Positions 1-5,857 of a stretch of DNA of 10,094 bases are shown piece after piece. Position 1 is the first letter of the stretch, and each line of letters opens with the position of its first letter. The DNA lies in the NCBI GenBank assembly GCA_031256155.1, contig JAIRRD010000066.1, positions 1-10,094 of the forward strand, read 5' to 3'. A program made the translations under genes and the position numbers. The notes beneath the pieces were generated by a model. That model saw nothing but the letters and a program-made list of their open reading frames with translations. It did not search any database and was not told where the DNA came from. Origin of the DNA: Holophagales bacterium (GTDB lineage Bacteria; Acidobacteriota; Holophagae; Holophagales; Holophagaceae).

Positions 1-10
1 ATTTTCGCTT

Positions 11-54
11 TCATAGTCCATTTACGGCGAGCCAAGCTCGCCTATGGACTATGA
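11..54. repeat. Long two-part palindrome downstream of ksgA
   Basis: An outer stem of 11 perfect pairs (11-21 with 44-54) encloses an inner 7-bp stem (GGCGAGC at 26-32 with GCTCGCC at 36-42) around a CAA triloop, with only TTTAC-side slack between them. It lies just beyond the ksgA stop, next to two more hairpins. There is no T-run on either side, so a classic intrinsic terminator is not evident. It could be a repeat unit, an RNA-stabilising 3' structure or part of a convergent-gene boundary. Confidence 0.6.
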
Positions 55-57
55 GCG

Positions 58-117
58 GCCGTGATTCGCAGGCGAATCCCGGCATAGCGGTTTGACTACA
101 ATAAGTTAAACCGCTAT
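58..117. repeat. Double-hairpin structured repeat, copy 1
   Basis: Hairpin A: GCCG (58-61) and GATTCG (63-68) pair with CGAATC (73-78) and CGGC (80-83), leaving one T62 x C79 mismatch and a CAGG loop. Hairpin B: 84-96 pairs with 105-117 (13 pairs, one G.T), loop 97-104. The same two-hairpin layout, including the T x C mismatch, recurs at 2813-2876 with compensated base changes. Its 3' arm contains the ksgA stop codon (minus strand, 114-116), so the end of the ksgA message would be folded into it. It may act as a 3' stabiliser or terminator-like element, or be a dispersed repeat that inserted there. Confidence 0.6.
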
Positions 118-917
118 AAGCAGTCGGGCGGTTTTAAAAGCTTTACAGCGCGCGTTATTTCTATCCATTTTGCGGGTGGTATGGCTTCTGCCCGCAGCAA
201 GGCCGATATGCCGGCAGCGCCACAAATTGAATCAATCTGCTGAAGCGACAAAAACGATGACCAATTGTTGGCAATAGTCTTTCTTCTGTGGGCAAAACTG
301 CGGTGCAGGATTGACAGCATTGATTTTCTTTCAGCCGTATCCGGGCTGTCATGTCTGGGTTCAAACAACAGCACTATTGAATCAACTTTGGGTGGGGGGT
401 CAAAACTATTCGGCCCCAATTTAATTAGCGTTTTTAAATTGGCCGTTGTTTGAGCCAGTACCGAGAGGGGGCCGTAGGATTTTTCGCCGGGGCATCCTTT
501 GAGTTTTTGCCCAACTTCCAGTTGAAACATCAGCACCATGCGTTCCCACGGGACAGGCTCAATAAGAAATCTCGTAAGAATAGCCGTGGCCGCATTGTAC
601 GGCAAATTTCCAACAACGCACACACTGGCCGCTTCGGGTAATTCAACAGAAACAGCGTCACCGCGCAATATATTGAAATTTGTCACCCCGCCATAGCGTT
701 GGCTCAATAACTGACACGCATCAATATCCAATTCAACAACCCACAGCGGACGCCCGTCATTCAGAAGAGGCCCCGTAATTGCCCCATCTCCCGGCCCAAT
801 TTCAACAATCAGCGGTGCCTTGGAAGCCAGCGCAGCTCCGCATATAGTTCTGACCGCACCTTCATTTACCAGAAAATGCTGACCAAGCTGCTTTTTATGC
901 CTCAAGAGTTTTGACAC
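114..917 (-). CDS. ksgA: 16S rRNA (adenine(1518)-N(6)/adenine(1519)-N(6))-dimethyltransferase RsmA/KsgA
   Basis: Dimethylates two adjacent adenines in the 3'-terminal hairpin of 16S rRNA during 30S maturation, using S-adenosylmethionine. The 267-aa length is normal. Visible family motifs are GQHFL (12-16), SAM motif I VEIGPGDGAIT (38-48), the acidic ELD (62-64), the catalytic NLPY (104-107), FDPPPKVDS (172-180) and FAHRRKT (208-214), ending with RAEAIPPAKW. The start is GTG at 917. An in-frame TAA lies only three codons upstream (924-926), and a GAGGT Shine-Dalgarno sequence (minus strand, 932-928) sits 10 nt before the GTG. The gene lies 49 nt downstream of cdd in the same direction, so co-transcription is likely. 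The stop is embedded in the hairpin repeat at 84-117. Identification is firm. Confidence 0.96.
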   Translation of the reverse strand: MSKLLRHKKQLGQHFLVNEGAVRTICGAALASKAPLIVEIGPGDGAITGPLLNDGRPLWVVELDIDACQLLSQRYGGVTNFNILRGDAVSVELPEAASVCVVGNLPYNAATAILTRFLIEPVPWERMVLMFQLEVGQKLKGCPGEKSYGPLSVLAQTTANLKTLIKLGPNSFDPPPKVDSIVLLFEPRHDSPDTAERKSMLSILHRSFAHRRKTIANNWSSFLSLQQIDSICGAAGISALLRAEAIPPAKWIEITRAVKLLKPPDCL

Positions 918-966
918 CAGACTTTATACCTCATGGGTCACTTGCCCACCATTGCAGAGGGAATGG

Positions 967-1398
967 CTATAACTTCAGACTCATTCCAGTAAAAGCATCT
1001 GGCAGCAGGTCGCTTAAATCATATAATTTGCGCTGGTGACGGTTTGCCAGAAGAATTGGCAGTTTTTCAGCAAATTCCGCCAACACCTGACGGCAGATAC
1101 CGCAGGGCGGAGTTGGTTCCGCCGCTTCTGTCACGACAGCGATAGCCGCTATCTGGCCGGGTCGCATACCAGCCTGGGTAACGGCGGCGCACAGGGCCGT
1201 CCGCTCTGCGCACAGAGCAGCGGAGTAAGACGCATTTTCAACATTGCATCCGGTTATGATAGAGCCATCTTCCAAACAAATTGCAGCACCTACACGAAAG
1301 CCGGAATAAGGCGCATAAGCTCTTTCCCTGGCACCCCAGGCAGCATCAAGCAGTGGCTCCCATTCGGGCGCAAGCGGGTTTAGCTTCAGTGCGGTCAT
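967..1398 (-). CDS. cdd: Cytidine deaminase, tetrameric zinc type
   Basis: Hydrolytically deaminates cytidine and deoxycytidine to uridine and deoxyuridine in pyrimidine salvage, in the cytoplasm. From the ATG at 1398 it is 143 aa. That is slightly longer than the ~130-aa homotetrameric class, which carries Cys instead of His at the first zinc site. Visible are the substrate-binding NVEN (52-55), CAE (63-65; zinc ligand C63 and proton-shuttling E65) and PCGICRQ (98-104; zinc ligands C99 and C102). The reading frame extends to a TTG at 1413. I prefer the ATG because an AAGG ribosome site precedes it by 5 nt and the family start (MTALKL..) fits. A 50-nt hairpin covers the leader just upstream (1414-1461). 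ksgA follows 49 nt downstream. Confidence 0.95.
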   Translation of the reverse strand: MTALKLNPLAPEWEPLLDAAWGARERAYAPYSGFRVGAAICLEDGSIITGCNVENASYSAALCAERTALCAAVTQAGMRPGQIAAIAVVTEAAEPTPPCGICRQVLAEFAEKLPILLANRHQRKLYDLSDLLPDAFTGMSLKL

Positions 1399-1413
1399 AT
1401 GTGCCTTGTACAA

Positions 1414-1461
1414 ACATTCAATACAAGCCGCGTTCGTTTTAACGCAGCTTGTATTGAATGT
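1414..1461. repeat. Long hairpin in the cdd leader
   Basis: Fifteen consecutive pairs (1414-1428 with 1447-1461), one C x A mismatch, then GCGTT/AACGC (1430-1434 with 1441-1445) around a 6-nt loop. TACAA (1409-1413) and TTGTA (1465-1469) could extend it with a bulge. It sits directly 5' of the cdd ribosome site on the minus strand. If cdd transcription begins beyond it, the mRNA leader would carry this structure close to the start codon. There is no T-run, so I do not call it a terminator. Confidence 0.6.
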
Positions 1462-1490
1462 ATCTTGTATCGCTAAATTATTCCACGCTG

Positions 1491-1594
1491 TTATAGCGGT
1501 TTAACTTATAAAGTGTTTACACCACCTGAAGCCCGTCCCAAAAACCTTCCACATCGAAATCGCGGAACGCGATTTTGATGCGGAACTGCTATAA
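1491..1594. repeat. Composite structured repeat, copy 3 of the family with an internal hairpin
   Basis: TTATAGCGGTT (1491-1501) pairs with AACTGCTATAA (1584-1594): eleven pairs including one G.T. On the minus strand its arm reads AAGTTAAACCGCTATAA, matching the 3' arm of hairpin B in the copies at 58-117 and 2813-2876. The loop holds a second strong hairpin: 1552-1564 with 1568-1580 around a GAA triloop, extended by TTCC (1547-1550) with GGAA (1582-1585). The outer and inner stems share A1584-A1585, so they are partly alternative. The element lies between cdd and the vapB-like gene and its right end contains a TATAAT word (1590-1595), which could serve as a -10 box for the toxin-antitoxin pair. 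No convincing -35 is seen. Confidence 0.5.
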
Positions 1595-1615
1595 TTTGGC
1601 ACAGCAGAGGTCATC

Positions 1616-1870
1616 ATGCCGCAAATATCGCTTGACATTCAGGATTCCCTGGCCGACCGACTCCAGGTAGCCGCAATCCAGCGCAAATCCACGATTTCTA
1701 CATTAATTATCTCTATCATTGACGAGAAACTTAACGAAAGAGATGAAGCCGAAAGAAAAAAAAACTATGCGCTGGAAAAAACTCAAGGCTCCTTCAAAGA
1801 CGAACCGCTTTCCAAACCACCTGATATTCCCTGGGAGGCGGACGTGCCAAGAAGATTTGACTTGCTATGA
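1616..1870 (+). CDS. VapB-like antitoxin, ribbon-helix-helix type
   Basis: An 84-aa protein with the layout of an antitoxin. A short N-terminal strand (PQISLDI) is followed by two predicted helices (about residues 10-42, including IQRKSTISTLIISIIDEKL), which looks like an RHH/CopG DNA-binding fold. A charged linker follows, then a proline-rich tail (IPWEADVPRRFDLL) of the kind that wraps around a PIN toxin. The start ATG has AGAGG at 1606-1610, 5 nt upstream. The stop overlaps the toxin start (ATGA at 1867-1870), so translation of the pair is coupled. An A9 tract at 1756-1764 (codons for KKN) is a possible slippage site. Such antitoxins repress their own promoter, and the palindromes just upstream could be operators, though this is inferred. 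The exact subfamily is not certain. Confidence 0.75.
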   Translation: MPQISLDIQDSLADRLQVAAIQRKSTISTLIISIIDEKLNERDEAERKKNYALEKTQGSFKDEPLSKPPDIPWEADVPRRFDLL

Positions 1871-2274
1871 TTTATTGCCTTGATACCAATACCTGCATCC
1901 ACCACCTGAACAATACGGCATCCGTTGCTGCAGAACGTTTAAAAAATATACCTGCAGACGATGTGCTAATCCCTTCTATGGTAGTTGCTGAGTTGTTGTA
2001 TGGCGCCGAGAAAAGCGCAAAGCGCGAATCCAATTTTGAAAAACTGTCGTTTTTCTTTTCACCGTACAGAATAATCAGCTTTGACCAGAAAGCTGCCAGA
2101 ATTTACGCATTTATCCGCACATAACTGGAACGTAAAGGGCAGATCATCGGGCAAAATGATATTGTAATTGCTGCCACGGCCTTAGCACACAATGCTACAC
2201 TTGTCACAAACAATACAAAAGAATTCTCGCGCATTAATGGGCTGAAAATTGAGGACTGGACTCAAGACAACTAG
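1867..2274 (+). pseudogene. VapC-like PIN-domain toxin interrupted by an in-frame TAA
   Basis: The frame encodes a normal ~134-residue VapC-like PIN ribonuclease if one TAA (2122-2124, codon 86) is ignored. Before the stop are LDTNTC (D6) and VVAELLYG (E42). After it, the same frame continues without another stop through LERKGQIIGQNDIVIAA (D98) and LVTNNTKEF (N116) to a TAG at 2272-2274. The shortened 85-aa product therefore lacks the second half of the acidic Mg-binding site and should be catalytically dead. PIN toxins of this type cleave tRNA or rRNA. A single base change (for example GAA to TAA in a typical R-x-x-LE context) explains the interruption. Readthrough or a sequencing error are the alternatives. 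It overlaps the antitoxin by 4 nt. Confidence 0.8.
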
Positions 2275-2296
2275 GGCGTTGACTATATATATCTAT

Positions 2297-2321
2297 GTTC
2301 CCGCCGTGTGAAGGTGGGAAC
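2297..2321. repeat. Hairpin repeat, left copy of an inverted pair
   Basis: GTTCCCGCC (2297-2305) pairs with GGTGGGAAC (2313-2321) through nine pairs including one G.T, loop GTGTGAA. It lies 22 nt after the vapC-like frame. The 25-nt unit recurs in inverted orientation at 3253-3277 with only two differences. No T-run follows, so it is not a clear terminator. Confidence 0.65.
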
Positions 2322-2565
2322 AAAATGTCAAATTGTTAGGACTGAAGGTACATACAGCCTATCCAATGTTGCTATGTCAAATTACTGAAGAGCAGAAAGG
2401 TTACAACTTCAGCAAACAAATTTTTGCACAGGTAAATATTTTTTTACAAGTTTTTTTCAAAAAGCAGGAACTTTTTTTGGCCACGCAAAGTATTAATTTG
2501 TAGCATCTTACGTGTTTTCTAGCCGTGAGCACCCAGCTCACTGACCTCGTTCTGCCTGTATAACA

Positions 2566-2607
2566 CCTCCATACAAAAAATCGCGGAACGCCATTTTGAT
2601 ATGGAGG
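2566..2607. repeat. Structured hairpin, second copy of the GCG-GAA-CGC family
   Basis: CCTCCATA (2566-2573) pairs with TATGGAGG (2600-2607). After a small internal loop, AAAAT-C-GCG (2577-2585) pairs with CGC-C-ATTTT (2589-2597) around a GAA triloop, with one C x C mismatch. The core words TCGCGGAACGC and ATTTTGAT are shared with the hairpin at 1547-1585, and the outer stem differs by a compensated pair there. Confidence 0.55.
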
Positions 2608-2812
2608 TTTTCGTGTCAAATTTTAATTACTGTAAAACATCTTTATAGTAAATTAGATTGAGCAACTATAAAAAATATATTAAGCGTAAATTGTATTGAT
2701 ATTAATTGATTACAGATTATATATGGATTATATATATCCTACTGCCGCGCCCTGACTGTCTCGTAATCAAACTAAATATAAAGTGTACATTCTTACCTGA
2801 GAGCACCACGCG

Positions 2813-2876
2813 GCTGTGATTTGCGAACAAATCCCAGCTTAGAGCAGTTTACCTTCTCAAAGTTAAACTGCTCTAA
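2813..2876. repeat. Double-hairpin structured repeat, copy 2
   Basis: Hairpin A: GCTG (2813-2816) and GATTTG (2818-2823) pair with CAAATC (2828-2833) and CAGC (2835-2838), with T2817 x C2834 mismatched and a CGAA loop. Hairpin B: thirteen perfect pairs, 2839-2851 with 2864-2876. Compared with 58-117, pairs change together (C60-G81 to T-A, C67-G74 to T-A, G89-C112 to A-T). A small hairpin AACTCA/TGAGTT follows at 2875-2892. Confidence 0.6.
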
Positions 2877-3081
2877 CTCACATAGATGAGTTTACGATCA
2901 GCAAATTTATTTAATTTTGTTAAATATTTTTTTATTTATTCAGCTCTTTGTGGCTTAAATTTTTTGTTTTCTTAAAGTATTTTTTTAACTTGCTTTACAG
3001 GATGTCAATTTTCAATAAACAATATTATCTTATTTCATAAATATATATTGCATAATATTTTTCTATTATAATTCAACTAAT

Positions 3082-3121
3082 ATAAAATTGCAAGCTGTAT
3101 GACTATAACTTGCAATTTTAT
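3082..3121. terminator. Bidirectional terminator-like hairpin
   Basis: ATAAAATTGCAAG (3082-3094) pairs perfectly with CTTGCAATTTTAT (3109-3121), 13 bp, loop 14 nt. The A-rich left and T-rich right flanks of a GC-containing core resemble a weak bidirectional intrinsic terminator. The core is short and the loop large, so this is tentative. No adjacent gene obviously needs it. Confidence 0.3.
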
Positions 3122-3252
3122 TGTGTCAAACATGTCAAAAACATATTTATTTGTTTTGTCGTACAATTAAATAGACAACTAACAAAATATATTTATTATT
3201 TGCAGTAATTAAAACGCATATATTATTTTTAATATTCATATTTTATATCAAT

Positions 3253-3277
3253 TTTCCCACCTTCACACGGTGGGAAC
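3253..3277. repeat. Hairpin repeat, right copy of an inverted pair
   Basis: TTCCCACC (3254-3261) pairs perfectly with GGTGGGAA (3269-3276), loop TTCACAC. It is the reverse complement of the unit at 2297-2321 at 23 of 25 positions. It lies about 45 nt upstream of the glycosyltransferase start and is followed by a smaller hairpin (AAATACT 3281-3287 with AGTATTT 3293-3299), so the two could form a structured leader. Confidence 0.65.
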
Positions 3278-3319
3278 GGAAAATACTTTAAGAGTATTTC
3301 AAAAAATTGAGCGGAGCAC

Positions 3320-4405
3320 ATGATAAGCACAGTTTTCTTCACTATGGCCTACAACGCAGAGGGAACGCTTTCGCGCGCTATTGAAAGTGTCCTGGGTCAG
3401 ACCCGCGGTGATTTTCATTACTTCGTGCTGAACAACGCTTCGACTGATGATACGGGAAGAATTATCAGGAAGTATGCTAAAAGCGATGAAAGAGTAATGC
3501 CCTTTACCATCTACAAAAATGACATCCGAAACGGCGCATTGTTTTTTAGTATGCTCGCTTATTCAACCAGCGCCAAATACATGGTCTGGTGCGACGCGGA
3601 CGATGAATATACGCCTGATTTCCTGGAGAATATGGTCAACTTTTCAGAAGAAAACAATCTGGATATTGCCGCGTGCGGATACGAAAAAATTGACAGCCAG
3701 ACAAACCAAGTGCTCAAACGCAAAGTACTGGATGAAAACCTTGTGCTTTATGATAATTTGTTTGCCAGTGAATTTATGAAGTACAGAGGGTTTACAGTTT
3801 TTTCTTGGGGTAAATTACATACTGTTCAAAACATAAAAACCACGATAGACGATTTATATAGAAGAGCAGAGTCTATGGTTATAAGAACGAATCGTATTTG
3901 CGATGATTCAATTCATAAACTGCTAAGTTTTCGTGTGGCTGACAGGGTTGGGATTTTCGGAAAAGCAATGTACAAATATTATCAATACCCACATTCAGCG
4001 TCAAACACGGATATCGAAGCCAGCCTTAACAGTTATAAAGACCTGTGGGAGGCAACTAAAGAGTATTTGGAATATTTTGGGGAAATTGACCAACTTAATT
4101 GGGATTATTTATACGCGATACACCTTTCGCTAGTGGAGGAAGCGGCGGACAAAGTCTTTGCCTCCAGCCTGACAATGGAGAGGAAGCTCAAAGCACTCCA
4201 TCAAATTTTTGGAGACCCCGTCTGGGCGGAGACCATGATCAGGGACGCAGACCCTCAGTTCCGCAATCTGGCTGGCATCAAGGGCTACGTGTCACAAGTG
4301 AGAAATAAGATACTCGCGCTCCCGGGCGCGTCGGAACAGCACCCTGCCTGCAAGCCTGTTTTGTCGCTGTTGACTGCCGCAGCTTTACAAAAACTGCCGA
4401 TGTAG
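3320..4405 (+). CDS. Family 2 glycosyltransferase
   Basis: A 361-aa cytoplasmic GT-A fold enzyme that would transfer a sugar from a nucleotide-sugar donor to a glycan or protein acceptor. The N-terminus ISTVFFTMAYNAEGTLSRAIESVLGQT is the canonical GT2 opening. NNASTDDT (38-45) contributes to nucleotide binding, and the metal-binding DxD is D92-A-D94 in WCDADDEYTPDF. The C-terminal ~200 residues are unlike common GT2 tails and have no membrane segments, so acceptor and sugar cannot be named. The start ATG has GGAG at 3313-3316, only 3 nt away. M9 is a weaker alternative. The gene ends with tandem in-frame stops TAG TAA (4403-4408). It heads the FkbM cluster, which points to surface-polysaccharide or glycoprotein synthesis. 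Confidence 0.85.
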   Translation: MISTVFFTMAYNAEGTLSRAIESVLGQTRGDFHYFVLNNASTDDTGRIIRKYAKSDERVMPFTIYKNDIRNGALFFSMLAYSTSAKYMVWCDADDEYTPDFLENMVNFSEENNLDIAACGYEKIDSQTNQVLKRKVLDENLVLYDNLFASEFMKYRGFTVFSWGKLHTVQNIKTTIDDLYRRAESMVIRTNRICDDSIHKLLSFRVADRVGIFGKAMYKYYQYPHSASNTDIEASLNSYKDLWEATKEYLEYFGEIDQLNWDYLYAIHLSLVEEAADKVFASSLTMERKLKALHQIFGDPVWAETMIRDADPQFRNLAGIKGYVSQVRNKILALPGASEQHPACKPVLSLLTAAALQKLPM

Positions 4406-4425
4406 TAAAATTTTTGATGGACTTT

Positions 4426-4620
4426 ATGGCAACCGTAAGTTTTAGAGAAGATGAACTACCACCCATCTCCGAAGAACGCAAAGCAGAGCTTCGGGCATTG
4501 GCCAACAAACCTGCGAACTTTAGTGACATCCCTGAAGTCACAGATTTTTCCGATTGGATGACAGCAGAGGAAGCCAAGGCATACAGAGCGACCAAAAAGA
4601 AACAGATGACCACCATATGA
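4426..4620 (+). CDS. Small antitoxin-like protein with SDIPE motif
   Basis: A 65-aa acidic protein from ATG 4426 (TTG 4414 or ATG 4417 would add 4 or 3 residues). The 4426 start is preferred because GATGGA precedes it at a usable distance. The body, ELPPISEERKAELRALANKP then FSDIPEVTDFSDW, recalls BrnA-like and similar small antitoxins, in which an S/T-D-I-P-E-x-T motif follows a helical N-terminus. This is recognition by eye and not firm. Its stop overlaps a 20-codon open frame (ATGA at 4617-4620) that ends at 4679, inside the next gene, as if a coupled partner had been lost. It lies 20 nt after the glycosyltransferase and 51 nt before the first FkbM gene, so it probably shares their transcript. 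Confidence 0.5.
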   Translation: MATVSFREDELPPISEERKAELRALANKPANFSDIPEVTDFSDWMTAEEAKAYRATKKKQMTTI

Positions 4621-4671
4621 ACACACAGTCGTTTCAACATACATATTCACACCTGTCAAGAACTGCTCTAT

Positions 4672-5817
4672 ATGAATAATTTTTCAGAAGAACTCTCTAA
4701 CCTGGCCCTTGAATCGGCCAATAGCAAGTATTCAGGCCAGATGGCCGAAATCGTGCGATTGTCGCGTGGCCGTCCCGTAGTCCTATACGGCGCGGGCAAG
4801 GCGGCAGGACTGATCCTGGTGGCGTGTAATTTGGCGGCTCTGCGCGTAACAGCCCTTTGCGACAGCAACAAGACTGGAACCTACCAGGTGGCCGAGGTTT
4901 CGTTGCCAATCATTTCCCCTCGGATGTTGCTGGAGGACTATGCCGATGCTCTGGTAATCATTGGATCATGGCGCCATGAAAATGAGATAAAGGCAAACCT
5001 GACAGGAATGGGCTTTGAGCCTGACCGTATTTTTTCTTTCTGGCTGCCCCAGCGCATGAGCATGGACATTTTCAGGCGCGACTTCCAGGCGGGCTATGAA
5101 TGGGCTTACGATTTCTATCAGGACAATATTTCAAAGAAGCTGGTTCTCGACCGCGCCCGTTCCTATCTCACCTCACAGCCCCTCGTGCCTGATACGGAGC
5201 ATAAAGCCTACTACGAACCTGAATTTGTCTTTACGGACGCTGAGGTGTTTTTGGACGGCGGCGCATACGATGGCGATTCAATCATGGACTTCGTAAGAGC
5301 GGTAAATGGCAGTTACAGGCAGCTATACGGCTTCGAGCCGGATGGCGGCAGTTTTGGCAAACTGCAAGAGGCAGCCGCAGAGCTTGCCAACGCCAAGGTC
5401 TTCAATGTCGGCCTCGGAGCTTACGCCGACACACGGCTGTTTCACTTTAACGGCCTGATAGCTTCCGGCTTTGCCGCACTAAAATATTTTTTATCGCCCC
5501 AGGACAAATTTTCTGATACAAAATTCGAGACAGAAATGAAAGACCTAATGGCCATTGACAAATTCTTTGAAGACCACCCTGCTGAACCCCTGCCCACATT
5601 CATCAAATTGGACGTAGAAGGCCATGAGGCGGAGGCACTGCTGGGAGCAGCGGCGACTATATCAAGGTCGCGCCCTAAACTCGCCATTTGCGCCTATCAT
5701 AAAGCAGATGATATTTACGTGTTGCCACAGACAATACAAAAAATCCGTAATGACTATAGATTCAAGCTCCGCCAATGCGACTACGGCTACTATGAGACCG
5801 TGCTGTATGCCTATTAG
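4672..5817 (+). CDS. FkbM-family methyltransferase with N-terminal Rossmann-like domain (paralogue 1)
   Basis: A 381-aa two-domain protein. Residues about 34-125 form a Rossmann-like module, with RPVVLYGAGKAAG followed by strand-helix repeats (VTALCDSNKTGTY, ALVIIGSW). Its ligand is unknown, possibly a nucleotide sugar. Residues about 190-380 are an FkbM SAM-dependent O-methyltransferase: FLDGGAYDGDS (193-203), FEPDGG (221-226) and IKLDVEGHEAEALLGA (311-326). FkbM enzymes methylate hydroxyls of sugars or polyketides. In a glycosyltransferase context a sugar hydroxyl is the likely target, though this is inferred. The start ATG has no strong Shine-Dalgarno sequence and may rely on coupling with upstream translation. 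ATG 4741 is the next option but would trim the N-terminal helix. It is clearly diverged from the next two paralogues. Confidence 0.85.
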   Translation: MNNFSEELSNLALESANSKYSGQMAEIVRLSRGRPVVLYGAGKAAGLILVACNLAALRVTALCDSNKTGTYQVAEVSLPIISPRMLLEDYADALVIIGSWRHENEIKANLTGMGFEPDRIFSFWLPQRMSMDIFRRDFQAGYEWAYDFYQDNISKKLVLDRARSYLTSQPLVPDTEHKAYYEPEFVFTDAEVFLDGGAYDGDSIMDFVRAVNGSYRQLYGFEPDGGSFGKLQEAAAELANAKVFNVGLGAYADTRLFHFNGLIASGFAALKYFLSPQDKFSDTKFETEMKDLMAIDKFFEDHPAEPLPTFIKLDVEGHEAEALLGAAATISRSRPKLAICAYHKADDIYVLPQTIQKIRNDYRFKLRQCDYGYYETVLYAY

Positions 5818-5857
5818 CGGAACATGCTGTACTGTAAGGCTTAATAGGTTCTAATTA

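Larger units (their letters stand above)
2275..3319. other. AT-rich gene-free spacer with multiple hairpins
   Basis: About 1 kb, markedly richer in A+T than the genes on either side, with long A and T runs and no open frame that resembles a protein. It holds hairpins at 2297-2321, 2525-2541 (GTGAGC/GCTCAC), 2566-2607, 2813-2876, 3082-3121, 3254-3276 and 3281-3299. TGTCAAATT occurs three times (2326, 2375, 2614). Several TATA-like words near 3180-3245 could be -10 elements for the glycosyltransferase gene, but none has a clear partner. It separates the toxin-antitoxin remnant from the glycan cassette and may mark an insertion or deletion boundary. Confidence 0.6.

Noticed and set aside
1399..1413. 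TTG start extending cytidine deaminase by five residues
   Set aside because: The ATG at 1398 has a well-placed AAGG and the family does not need the extra residues.
2401..2619. 72-codon minus-strand open frame in the AT-rich spacer
   Set aside because: It starts at TTG without a ribosome site, overlaps two hairpins and translates to a low-complexity Lys/Cys/Phe-rich sequence with no recognisable fold.
2326..2622. TGTCAAATT three times as a possible iteron or CRISPR-like array
   Set aside because: Units are short, unevenly spaced (2326, 2375, 2614) and have no spacer structure. Chance is likely in AT-rich DNA.
3082..3121. 13-bp hairpin as a small RNA terminator with an sRNA upstream
   Set aside because: No promoter pair or conserved RNA could be recognised upstream, so only the tentative hairpin is listed.
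5442..5687. Minus-strand open frames opposite the FkbM genes (also 6667-6861 and 7842-8036)
   Set aside because: They are mirror frames of the conserved FkbM coding sequence, and the repeated similarity among them follows from the duplication.
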